DNA of 64,000 nt from Desmodesmus armatus. Lineage: Eukaryota > Chlorophyta > Chlorophyceae > Sphaeropleales > Scenedesmaceae. The stretch covers positions 26,409-90,408 of the forward strand of contig VIIQ02000770.1 of assembly GCA_007449985.2 (NCBI GenBank), read 5' to 3'. Both the position numbers and the translations under genes were made by a program. The notes beneath the pieces are model-generated. The model had not been told where the DNA came from. It searched no databases and worked only from the letters and a program-made list of their open reading frames with translations. This document shows, piece by piece, positions 43,651-53,858 of this stretch (positions within the stretch are counted from its first letter, which is position 1; each line of letters opens with the position of its first letter).

Positions 43651-44608
43651 AGGGATCGCAGCCACCACAAACAAGACAAGCAGGAGGCATGGGTTCCCAT
43701 TTCTGGGCTATGTGGGCTGTTGAGGACAACTCTTTGCACGCATGGTGCACAGGCTTGAAACTGGTGTTTGCAACCCAACCTACCAACAGGCTCTGGGTCT
43801 CCCGTACTACTCCCCCCCCCCTCCCCCCCCCCCCCCTCTCCCCCCTCTCCCCCCTCCCCCTCTTCCCCCTCTTCCCCCTCTCCCCCCCCCCCCACCCCGT
43901 TGCCACACCCACCACTCCTGCGTATACCACCACCCCTACAAAGCATGCACTCACGACTCTTCCCCCCCACACACACACACTCAAGTCTCCACCCAACTAT
44001 ACTATAAAACATGCCGCACCCACCACTCCTGCGTAGACCACCACCCCGTTGCGTATGTGCTGTTCATATTCCTCCCTCTCCTCCACTGTGGTGTGGTGGG
44101 TGTCCAGGTCAGCAAGCGATGCAAAACGCTGCACAGCCTGTCAATGGCAGCAACAGCAGCAGCAGCAGCAGCAGCAGCGCATTCAGCTTTGTGCCGTGGG
44201 TGTTGAGGTCAGAGCGTGTTGCGAAACCCTTGTAAGAGATATCATCACATCACCAGCAGCAAGCTAGCAACTTGAGGCTACAGTGAAGAGCCCCATGAGC
44301 CCCGTGAGCCTCTGGCTCCCTTGCGGGTTGCACGGCTTGCCGTGCCAGATACTTCAACTGTAACTGTAGATAGCTGTACATCATTTGACATGCTCACCAC
44401 ACAGATATGGCACTGTACTGCTGCTGATAAGCGCTTGCTTGCCGCAGGCTTAGTATGCATTGAGCCCTTATGGGGCCGCCCTTACACATTTGTGCTGCTG
44501 CAGCTGTTGCTGCTGTTACTGGCGTCATTGCTGCTGCTGCTGCTGCTGCTGCCGCCACATGGTGCTGCTGCTGCTGCTGCCGCTGCTGCTGCCGCCACAT
44601 GGTGCTGC

Positions 44609-44655
<47 letters not shown>

Positions 44656-44765
44656 CATGGTGCTGCTGCCTGGCAGTACCGATGCGCCAAGTGCAGCTGC
44701 TGCTGAAAGCACTGCATTTGTTGGCGCTGCAGCTGTGGCGGCTGCCCAAATTGCTACCATGTTGT

Positions 44766-44850
<85 letters not shown>

Positions 44851-45395
44851 ACCTGCTTTGCGAGGTCTCCGTAGGGCATTGGGTGTCTGACCAGCACCAC
44901 GCTCTTGCCCACAGCACGGGCAGCATCCACCACCAGCTTGCACACCTACAGCAGCAGCAGCAGCAGCAGCAGCAGGCAGCAACAAGTAGCAGCCGGATGG
45001 AGCCCATGCAAGCTCCAAGGCCAAGTTCACTCCCCTGCCTATCAGCTGCTGCATGTGTACACACATGTGCCTCGAAAGACTGCATTTGCTTGCCGTCCAC
45101 ATTGAATAATACTGCAGTGCGGTGTGTATACACTGTGAAATGCATTGCGCCAAGTTGCAACTGCAGCTTCTGTGGCTTTATAAACAATTACAAACTTGAC
45201 AAACTCAAACACACCTGAGACTTTCCACAGCCAGTGCGCACTGCCGTGACAGCCACAACAGGCTTGGTGCTGGTCAGCATGCCTTCCCTGGCCCCCAGCA
45301 GCAGCAGGTCAGCACCTGCAGCCCTCACACGCGCTGACAGGGCAGCCACGGACGTGTAGGAGATGTCACTGCAGCAGCAGCAGCGGCAGCAGCAG

Positions 45396-45432
<37 letters not shown>

Positions 45433-45491
45433 TCAGCACCAGCCGCCCTCACACGGGCTGACAGGGACGCCACAGACGTGTAGGAGATGTC

Positions 45492-45586
<95 letters not shown>

Positions 45587-47113
45587 GGCTCGAGGCGCAG
45601 CAGTGGAGCTGCCTGGCCAGTCATCTGTATAGTGTTCAACTCAAGCTGTTGCCCCCCCCCCTCCGTTTGTCTACTCTGCCCCTCTCGACCTGTATGCCAG
45701 CACAGCCAAGTTCCCTGTGTTTTACGATGCTCCCTGCCTCCACTCATTGCCTTGTCCATGTACATGTGTCTCGCTGATCAACACCCTGTCCCTTTGCTTT
45801 GCTTTTGCTTTGCACTGATGCCCCCCCCCCCCCCGCGCACCTGCCCGTCCGTCCTTGCCCCCCCCCCCACCACCACCTGGCTGCCAGCACAGCCACGTCC
45901 ACCCTCTCTTGTGCCCTTTGAGCCACATTCACACTGCCCCCCCCTACCCCCCCCCCCCCCCCCCACACACACAAGTAGAACAGTCTTAGCGAGCTTGCAT
46001 GTATCCAAGTACTCCCTCTTTCGACCCCCCCCTCCCAGCTGTATGCCAGCACAGCCACATCCGCCCTCTGTTCAGCAATCACTGCCTCCAGCTGTGACTC
46101 GGGCCATACAGGCACCTCTCCCCCTCCCCCTTACTGCCACTTCCCTCCATCCTTCCCACGCAGCTGCCACTCATTGCCTGCCCTGTCCGTGCACCTTGCT
46201 GTACAGCCTTCTGCCCGCTGAACCAAACTCGCCCCCCCCCCCCCCCCGCCACTCCGGCCCTCCCCCCAAACCACCCCCACACCCCCCACCTGTATGCCAG
46301 CACAGCCACGTCCACCCTCTGTTCACCCACCACTGCCTCCAGCTGTGATTCCAGCCACATAGGCACCCCCCCCCCGCCCCCTTTGCTGCCACTTCCCTCC
46401 CTCCTTCCCACGCGCAGCAAGCACCACTCATTGCCTGCCTGCCTCCTTACGTCTTGCTATGCAGTCTTCTGCCCTTCGAACCAAATTCACGTTCCCCCCA
46501 CCCTCCAACCTGTATGCCAGCACAGCCACGTCCACCCTCTGTTCAGCAATCACTGCCTCCAGCTGTGACTCCAGCCATATAGGCAGGCCGGCTGGGTACA
46601 GTGCACCAGACAACTCCCTGGGATACCTGCTGGACTCAATGTGTGGGATCTGCAGTTGCGGTAAAACAGTCGCGTGACGGTGAGTCAAGGATTGGTGTGT
46701 GAGCTGGTTGTGTGAGAGTGTGACAGCGTGCTCGTGCATGTGCGTTGCTTTTGCTCATAAGGGTCAGACTGTGTGTCCTGATAGCATTGCACTGCTAGTG
46801 ACCGCTGCTGCTCTCGACTAGACAGTGTGTCACTTGCAGCTGATTCTTTAAGTGTCGTTTATGGGGACAGCTGTGCTGTGCCAAGCTCTGCATTCGCAAG
46901 CCAATATGTCGGCATTATCGGTGCTGCAGCAACAGTCAGCAATTGGCTTGCATGCAGTAAGTGTGTGCACGTGCTTGCCTGTGCATGGGTGAAGCCGACA
47001 ACCTCAACATCAGGATCAGCCCTGTACTTGGTGTTGAAGGTGTGATAGTCCCGCCCTGCTGCACCCAGTATAAGCACTCTCGTGCGCCTGTTTTTGCCGT
47101 TGGTGGGAGCCAT
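38967..47113 (-). CDS. Cyclic 2,3-diphosphoglycerate synthetase-like P-loop protein (COG2403 family)
   Basis: Ten exons on the minus strand: 47113-46979, 46649-46510, 45368-45215, 44945-44853, 44128-44024, 43556-43467, 43069-42948, an exon-8 choice between 42650 and 41565, about 40940-40752, and 39201-38967 (TAA). The start is TRVLILGAAGRDYHTFNTKY, a nucleotide-binding N-terminus. Then VVAVTAVRTGCGKSQ (Walker A), VVLVRHPMPYGDL, FASLADLDTHHTTVEEREEY, ADVVLWDGGNNDTPFYKP, ADPFRPGHEVDYFPGDVNF, VVINKANTAPK, DGPTITHGGMPSGAAVVAAA, ANTLKKYPHIGKVVPAMGY and CVLLGTPHDLTRLLDI. This order matches the archaeal/bacterial family whose founding member makes cyclic 2,3-diphosphoglycerate with ATP; many members are annotated only as putative GTPases. 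Function here is unproven. Intron 1 appears to use a GC donor. One-base shifts are needed in exon 6 and exon 9, and exon-8 copies differ in frame, so decay or assembly error is possible. Confidence 0.82.
39201..39277 (-). repeat. (CTG)22 at a 3' splice site (sense strand)
   Basis: CAG units on the plus strand at 39212-39277 are CTG in the sense of the minus-strand gene. They end ten bases before the TGTGCAG acceptor of exon 10. Confidence 0.9.
39345..40515 (-). repeat. Eight echo copies of exon 9 end separated by poly-G
   Basis: The exon-9 end LKKYPHIGKVVPAMGYSEQQ followed by a donor-like GTGGG recurs at about 40460-40515, 40307-40375, 40095-40165, 39960-40035, 39776-39850, 39623-39692, 39462-39535 and 39345-39395. 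The real exon is at 40752-40840. On the sense strand the spacers are almost pure G. Conservation is much higher in the exon part than in spacers. Confidence 0.93.
40227..40274 (+). repeat. 48-base poly-C run
   Basis: Uninterrupted C from 40227 to 40274 (poly-G in the transcript of the minus-strand gene). A 35-base C run is at 40038-40072. The exact lengths depend on assembly quality. Confidence 0.85.
40845..41398 (-). repeat. Triplicated exon 9 start (cDPGS-like gene)
   Basis: VDDGPTITHGGMPSGAAV (minus strand) occurs at 41398-41280, about 41200-41085 and about 40935-40845. Only the last continues into the rest of the exon, but it lacks one base (AGAGGC versus AGAGGGC on the plus strand near 40893), which breaks its frame. 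Confidence 0.9.
41560..42652 (-). repeat. Echo array of exon 8 (cDPGS-like gene)
   Basis: The exon-8 start AGVDAVLASVQR recurs at about 42645, 42500, 42345, 42220 and 42065. The exon-8 end VYVTASEVSVQQPGLVK recurs at about 42015-41945, 41880-41815 and 41630-41565. The only copy with both halves (42065-41945) appears one base short near its end. Poly-G on the plus strand, which is C in sense, separates units. Confidence 0.85.
42740..43440 (-). repeat. Echo copies of exons 6 and 7 (cDPGS-like gene)
   Basis: The exon-6 end (WDGGNNDHPFYKP) is copied at about 43417-43375, and the exon-7 end (CAGAVVINKANTAPK) at about 42790-42745, each downstream of the genuine exon in the sense direction. Confidence 0.85.
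43560..43646 (-). repeat. (CTG)29 abutting a splice acceptor (sense strand)
   Basis: Twenty-nine plus-strand CAG units, i.e. CTG in sense. They run directly into the CAG acceptor of exon 6 (exon starts at 43556). Confidence 0.95.
43800..44235 (-). repeat. Echo copies of exon 5 (cDPGS-like gene)
   Basis: A copy of the exon-5 start (FATRSDLNTHGTK) lies at about 44226-44188, upstream in sense of the real exon. A copy of its end (GVVVYAGVVG) lies at about 43935-43905. A C/T-rich tract at 43810-43895 separates them. Confidence 0.7.
44535..44850 (-). repeat. CAG-rich (sense) microsatellite tracts in an intron
   Basis: Several plus-strand CTG runs (44536-44560, 44608-44651, 44769-44808 and 44808-44850) lie in the intron after exon 4. 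They are broken by CCACATGGTGCTGCTG units repeated at about 44553, 44595 and 44652. Confidence 0.8.
45425..45491 (-). repeat. Echo copy of exon 3 start (cDPGS-like gene)
   Basis: DISYTSVASLSARVRAAGAD, a copy of the exon-3 start, lies 120 bp upstream in sense. It follows 31 CTG units with no CAG acceptor, so it cannot be spliced in at the homologous position. Confidence 0.85.
45493..45585 (-). repeat. (CTG)31 microsatellite (sense strand)
   Basis: Thirty-one perfect plus-strand CAG units, directly beside the exon-3 echo copy. Confidence 0.95.
45685..46365 (-). repeat. Echo copies of exon 2 end (cDPGS-like gene)
   Basis: The exon-2 end LESQLEAVIAEQRVDVAVLAY with its GT donor is repeated at about 46365-46290 and 46112-46038, with shorter copies at 45935-45877 and 45712-45690. 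The genuine exon ends at 46510. Poly-G/C tracts and TTGCCT-rich spacers separate copies. Confidence 0.9.
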
Positions 47114-47841
47114 TTTAGCGGTGGGGAAAAGAAGGAAGGTGGGAGAGGGGTCACTTGCTGTCCTGCCTTGTATTCAGCGCTGCTGCCCAGTGTTATGCGT
47201 TGATGCAAATGTGGATTTCAGGTGTTGTGTCTACCCAGGGCTCGTTCCTTGCTTATCAGTACGCTGCACAAATGCGAGAGAAGGGGATCAAAAGCTGACG
47301 TGTCAATTCCGATATGCCGTTTCGAAAGGGGTGAGTAAGCATAGTTGAGATGACAGAATGTATCTTGAAGTTGGCCTAGCCACAACGGGCCGCTCTCCGA
47401 TACGCCCATCCGAAGGCTGACGCAGTCAACGTTTGACCCTACTGACCGACTCTGCTGAAGTGCAGCAGGTGGGGCTTGGAAATGCCTGTAACCAAGTTAA
47501 AGACAGGTAAAACGCCATAGTGACTGTTTCAAGGGCATGACAAGGTGTACTGCGCATGTTGATTCACAGCTGCACTTGGGGTGGTGCTTCGTGTCGCTGA
47601 AAAGGGACGACTGTTATAATAGATCATCACCTAAGTATATATTGAGACGTGGAATCCTTTGCTGGACCCTTCACACCAAGTACCACATACCAGGGTTCTT
47701 ACGAGATAGTTGAGACACATGTAAGATACACCAAACTATCCAGCCCATACTATCTCCCAAAAAGTACATGCTAAGTGTCTACCTAAGTCTCCTAAACAAA
47801 CAACAGTCGTCTAGCTTTGATTGCAGTAAAGTCCAAAGAAG
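47114..47841. other. Divergent intergenic region
   Basis: It separates the minus-strand cDPGS-like gene (start 47113) from the plus-strand endosulfine-like gene (start 47842) and probably contains both promoters. No clear TATA box or other gene is seen. Confidence 0.5.
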
Positions 47842-48752
47842 ATGGCCCCTGCCCAGTCCCCCTTCGCCGGTTGTGGCAGCTCGCCCTTCGGCAATGACTG
47901 CAACAGGTGCGGAAGGTAGCACTAGTAGGAACTGGGCATGTTTGCGGGCCGCAGGCGTGCATCATGGGCTTGCTTGCTCATCTGCTCAAGGCCTGCTACA
48001 GACACCCATGTTTCCCGGCGTGCCAGCCCGCAGCCTGCCTTCAAAACGGCCTAAACCTTTGTTCTGGTTCCTTGTGTGCGCAGTTCTGCGTTCTACGTGC
48101 ACCCTGCTCGTCAGGACAGCTGTCAAGGCGCCAGCTCGCAAGCATGCAGCCCATGGGCGAAGCAGCGCAAGGCCATGATGCCCCTCAAGCAGGTGAATAC
48201 GTTTAGTTGTCGTGTGACGATCCTGCATGCCGCAGCCCATGGCCTGTCGTGTTGGCCTCTCCAAGGCACTTCTGCAACAGCAGCAGATACTAAACTGCAC
48301 TTGCACTTTACCAGCCCGACTGGAATCTCGGCCCAGGTTTTCCGTTGCGAGCATCGGTGTCGAAATCAATGCTTATCAATGAAATACAGTCAGCTCCTTT
48401 TTAGGCTCCTGTGGAGGGACCTGGTGACTGGGGCACATCCCTGGGACCTTGCTGACTTCTGTCCGCCCTGCCCTGCCCTCCTGCTGCGCTCCTGCTGCCC
48501 TGCTGCCCTGCCTTCCTGAACTTCCCTGCCCTCCTGCAGCGCAAGGGCTACTTCGATTCCGCAGAGTTCTTCATGGCCATGGAGAAGGGCGAGCCCTTGG
48601 AGACCCTCCCTCCTGCACCCGCACGCAGTGCCCGCTCATCCCTGGAGCGCCAGCGCAGCCGCCTGAGCCAGTGCACATACGCCACCAACGTGTGTGCCAC
48701 CGACGTCTTCGCCAGCGCGCTCTACGCTGACAACGCCAGCTCTGCCCAGTAG
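47842..48752 (+). CDS. Small endosulfine-like (ENSA/ARPP19-type) protein
   Basis: Three exons, 47842-47906, 48084-48192 and 48540-48752 (TAG), join cleanly with GT-AG introns into about 128 residues. The start MAPAQSPFAGCGSS has a good context (AAGATGGCC). The centre, AKQRKAMMPLKQ followed by RKGYFDSAEFFMAMEKGEP, resembles the endosulfine signature (Lys-rich segment then KYFDSGDYxxAK), with SAEF in place of SGDY. Endosulfines, when phosphorylated on that Ser by Greatwall-type kinases, inhibit PP2A-B55 and so control mitosis or nutrient-linked growth. The tail (SLERQRSRLSQCTYATNVC) is unrelated to anything I know. This is one of the few genes here with no echo exons and no frame problem. The family call rests on one motif; a lineage-specific protein is the alternative. 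Confidence 0.55.
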
Positions 48753-51700
48753 GCCACGTCCTTCATGGGGCTCCCTCCTGCCAGGCATCCATCTGCGAGG
48801 CAGCAAGGCCAGCCCCTTGTCTGACAGCGCCCGCCGTTCTACAAGCTTATGCCCGTCGAATAACGCCCTGCAAGGTGTGCGTCAGTAGGTGTGTCGATCT
48901 GTTCAGATGACTTGCCGCGCTTTTGTGTGCGTTGGTAGAGCCCGAGATGTTGGGTCGTGTGACTCATCAAGCTCTCACTGCTGCCAGTCTGTGTGTTGCA
49001 TGTTAGACCAAACAGCAAGCCAGCGCCCCTCGGTCGCACCTGCTGCAAACAGGTGTGCGCTGTGTGGGCGCGTGTTGTGTGTCCTTGTCGAAGGCCTTAG
49101 CAGGTAGCGCACACGCATTCCTGTGTGGCGTCTGCATCTGCTGTGCCATGGTGGATCCTACGTGTGACAGCTGTCCCCGGACCTTGCTGCAGGATTTGTG
49201 CACTGTTGGCATGTGCAGGATTTGAGCCAGCACATTGCGCTCCATGCGCCAGTGTGGATGTGTCGGTGTCGGCTTCTTTCAGCTGTCCTGCCCAGCCCCT
49301 GTTTGCTCACACGGCCACGTGCTGCCATGCGCGCCCTTGTGTTGCTGTTTGATTGATTCATATGTCTGATGGCTGTTGTTGGTTGCAGTGTTAGTCTTGC
49401 GCCTGGTGGTTGATTGTCTGTAGACCCTTTGGGGGTCCTGCTGTGGACCTTCCCGTCCGTGCTGGCATGCGCTGCGTCTGGTGTCCTGCACCCTGCAGGC
49501 CCTGAGCAGCGCCCCTGTCAACACCAGTGCCCCTTGTTCCCCACAGCTGTCAGCGTGCTCCCAGGCACTGTGCTGACATGTGCTGTGCTGCACTTGGCTG
49601 TGCTGCGCTTTGCTGTGTTATGTTGTGCGCTGCACCCTTACGCGCTAGGTCTGTGCTTGGGATGGTTATGTGATGCTATGGGGATGTTGTGTGCTGCACC
49701 CTTACGCGCTGGGTTCTGTGCTGGGGATGGTTATGTGCTGCTATGGGGTCGCTGCGCTGTGCTGCACGGCGCTGTGCTGCGGGCCTGCAGCTGCGTGGGA
49801 CTTGGCGGCATCTGATCTGGCAGCAAGCAGGTGCCCTCCACACCTGCTGTGTTGTTTTTGCATGCATGCGCGTCTGTAGAATGCGGTGGCTCACACCTGC
49901 ACATTGTAGATCTCACTGGGGTCCACAGGGAATGAACGGCGCGGTTGTCCTGCGCCACTTTCCAGGTATTTCAGTGTGACATAGCCAGTGTTTGGCTGAG
50001 AACATCTGCCGAGTGCTGCAAAGTCCTCCCAGGGCTCCTTTTTTGCCACTTGTGTGTGCGATGATATCAGCGGGGTTCTTATCTTGTATCCGCCTGCCAA
50101 TAGCAAGGCGCTGCCTGGGCAAGGCACTGATGGGGGTCTCCGATGGAGACGGGACGTGGGCGTAGCTAAGCGTCTGGAGTCCAGCTGTGGGCAATGGATG
50201 GAGCAGGTACACGTTGTGCACACTGAAGGCCACAGAAGGGTCCTGTGCGCACTTAGTTGTACTGTTGCTTCTGGTTTTGAGATTGCTGGTTCGTTTGGCA
50301 GCTCCACGGCTGCCTGCCCTGATGCTGTATGCCGGTTGTTTGTCGCAGAACTGCCTCAAAGACTGGCCGGGAGAAAGCTTCATGCTTCTGTATGATGTGT
50401 GGCTGTGGAATGTGAGTTCGTGTGTGTCTATGCGCGCAAGGTTGTTTTGGTGTGTGGGGTGCCTCTGCTTTGAAGAGAGGCCCTCATCACACCAAGGGAG
50501 AAAGTGCCTCTCTACGCAGGTCTTTGCGTTGAAGTGCTCTCAGCAGCCAAGCAGTGAGTCACCAAGCAGTGAGAGCAAGCAACGGAGTCTCGCCCTGTGC
50601 CGGGTGCTGTCGCCTCAGACAGACCCAAGCAGCGGCCTTGACCAGGGTTTCGAAGCATCTGGAAAGCATGGTAGATGCGTGTCACTTGTGGAAGGCAGAG
50701 AGGAACTTGTGTCAATACCCCCTACTCCAAAGGTGCCTTCCATGGCCGCCATTTATGCTGGCAGCAACGCTGTGCATCTGTGGATTCTATGATGGGTGCA
50801 AGCACTTTGCAGTGCTTGTGTTTGGGATTTCGGGGCAACTGACCCACTGCCGTGTGCTGCCGCCAAAGACAGCACCATTCAGCAGCATTTGCCTGGGGTT
50901 TGGGAGCACGTGTGTATGGCGTGGCATGCTTTCCGTGGGCGCATGGGAGCTCCCTGGCTCCTGGTGGCAATGTGCCCAGTAGGTTGATTGTTGGGTGTTA
51001 GACGATTGCTGGGTGTTAGGCGATTGCGGCCTGTTCTTTGGCCCGGGGTGTGCTTGGGTTCATTTGCGTCCTTCTTTGGGCCTTTCCCCTTCTGCAGGCT
51101 TCCCCTGGTGTGTCGTGGCATGAAAGTCACACCAGGGGTGCGCCGGGTCTGCCCTTGGCAGTCATGGGCCCGCAGAGGGGTGCATGCCCTGTTGTATGAT
51201 CTGATGTGCACCTACTGCATGTCTTGCCCGGCCTACAGCTGTGGGCTTGGTGGCAAGCAATGTACCACGGCAAAGTGCTGTGTGCATGTGGGGAGCATGT
51301 GCGTATGTCTGGGAGTAGGTATGCCAAGCATCTGTTCTTCTTTGCGTGCGCTCTAGTCAGTTCCCTGCGTTGTGTTGTGGCGTCCTGGCGCCCTTGTACC
51401 TGCTCTGCTTGTGTGTGATGTCTTGGGCTGGATGATCGGCGTGCTGGCTTCTCCGTCCCTCTTCTCTTTTTTCGCCCCTTTTCTCTGTTGGTGCATAGTC
51501 CCCCACTGGAGGACTGGTGCACCTGCTACATGGCTGCCTGTGCTGGAGAGTGGTTGCTGCACAAGGGCACCAGCTGGTGCTGCTGGCGTGCTGCTGCTGC
51601 TGTTATCAGGGTTTCTCGCGGGGTTGGGTTCCACACTGCCTGTCCGTCGCATGCGCACATAGTGTCTTGTGCCTGGCGCACCGACCCACTGCAACGTGCA

Positions 51701-53824
51701 ATGGTATCTTACGGCTGCTTCTGACACATTGTGGGCATGTACTGGTTCCGACCCAGTGTTGCTGGCTGTACGTGGCCGTGGGCATGGCTGTAGGTGGGTG
51801 TCTTTACTGACGTGGGCTCATGCAGCCTTTGGGCGTTTCAGCCTGCATTGTTCCAGGTTCCTTGTGCTGGACCTTATCGGTTTCAGCCTGCACTGTTCCA
51901 CCCTGTGCTGGACCTTATTGGTTGGTGTTTACAAGTACCGGCCGTCGTGCTGGCTCATCCCGTTGTGGTGTCACCTGCAAGAGGCCTGGCCTGGAGGGGT
52001 CCAGGACCTTTTGATGTTTGTGGTGAGGACGTTGAGTGTTTTGTTTCAGCTGTTTTCGTTGTGTTGGATTGCGTGGCTGGCTCCAACACGCTCTCGGATG
52101 TTCCTGTGCCTTTTGCAGAGGCCAGGAGCTCCAGCATGCATATATGCACCATAGGCGTCGATCTGTCCTTGTGTGCCATCGCTTGCCCTGGCAACCCTGA
52201 CAGCAAAGGCTCCGTATACACACCTTCCGAAAGGAAGGAGGTCGCTCTCAGAGCAAGCGCAAGCGTAGCTGCTCCATAAAATACAACGGCTGCAAGCTTG
52301 GGTGCTGCTTGTGGGGGCGTGACATGCCCCCGCAGTCTCACACATGCGTGTCGAAGTCGTTGGACAAAGGACTCGTAGCATCTGCGCCGTCTGCAGCTCG
52401 CCTGAGCGTGCGGACGGTAGCAGGCGCCCAGCAAGCTTGCAGCAACCCTCTTTTTGATGCTGCCGGCTGGTGGGTATGGTGCTGGAAGGTGCTGCCCTTG
52501 CATGTGCAAGCAGGCCGTTGACCCTCATGGCGCGGTGCTGACACCATCACCATAGGGTCCTTTCTTTCGGTGTTGACTTCGCAGGACGTGCAAGCAGGCG
52601 GTTTGTTTGACTCGGGGAGTGGTAGTGCTGTGCTGTGCTGAGACGTCATAGGGTCCTTCGAGAGAGTCTCTTCAGTTGACCTTTGCTGGTGCTGTGCTCA
52701 CTGTGTGACATCGTCGTTGCTGGTGCTGTGCTGACATGACACATGGTGTGCGATTACACCTGCAGGGTCCCTTTTTCTTTTTCAGGTATCCATGGGGTCG
52801 CACCGCCCTGCTGGTTATGGCGTCAGGGGCTTCTCGTGCACCGTGACACTGAGGGTGTACATGTACGGCGCTGCAAAGCGTGCCGATGCACCTTCCGAGG
52901 GCTGCAGGACTTGCCTAGACACCATGCGCTCTCTGTTTGCCAGCTTTTGCATCGCCCAAAGCAATGCTGTCTTACCAGTTAGCCGCGCAGCCTGATGTGG
53001 TCTTTGTGCTGGGGCCCTGTGTGCCCCGTTGTCAGCTGAATCGTGCATCTCTTACCTCGCTTGCAGTGCAACAGGCTGTCGGGCAAGCAGCAGGGGGCAA
53101 GCAGCATACATTTCTTGCTCGCAGCCTTTATAGGCCAGCAAGAGTCCTGGCCTCAGACCCCCGCAGCTTATGTTTGTTTTGCTGGCAGGACTTGACTTGC
53201 AGGCAGCAGCCCTTTACCCGACGGTACTGCCTGCTACACGCATGTGTGTCCACCTCCCTCCCTGCAACGTATCGTCTCATAAGCCCCTGCGCGGGGCGCC
53301 TTTCGGTCGCCAGTGGTGGTGATAGCTTTGTGCTTTTTGCCTCAGCTTCTCTTATGGGTTTCGTATCGCGTTCCAACAGGCCGTTTGTGCCTCGTTCCTG
53401 CAACTCGTGTGTTAGCAGCAGTTGGGGCCACCTTGCTCTCAGCAGCTCGGCCCACTGCATGTCCCTCTGACACCCTTTGGGGCAGGGTGGCCCCATATAG
53501 CCAGTCGTGCATGTCCCACAGGGGCGTGTCCTGGTCCCCAACTGAGGGGTGTGTTGCATGCACATCTGACGCCAGCTCGCCTGGGCGCCAGATGGCGCCT
53601 TGCCACCCCTTCATGCGCTCTATGTTTACATGCCTTGGGTGTTGGCCAAGTCGGCCGAACAGTTTACTCTTGCCTTCACGTGCCCTGTTTTTTTTGGATG
53701 ATTTGGCTGGCAGTCTCCACCACCTGCTGTTCATAGGTGTGTGCGCGTGTGTGTAAGACGCTTGGACTGTGTGTAAGACACACAGTGTGTCGACAGAGGG
53801 AGTACAGGAGGGCAGAGTCAACAA

Positions 53825-53858
<34 letters not shown>

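Noticed and set aside
43560..45585. Possible CRISPR-like array because of regular repeats
   Set aside because: These are trinucleotide microsatellites in a eukaryotic gene, without spacers or cas genes.
53826..53855. GT tract as possible Z-DNA regulatory element
   Set aside because: It is a simple dinucleotide repeat far from any recognised gene; nothing supports a regulatory role.
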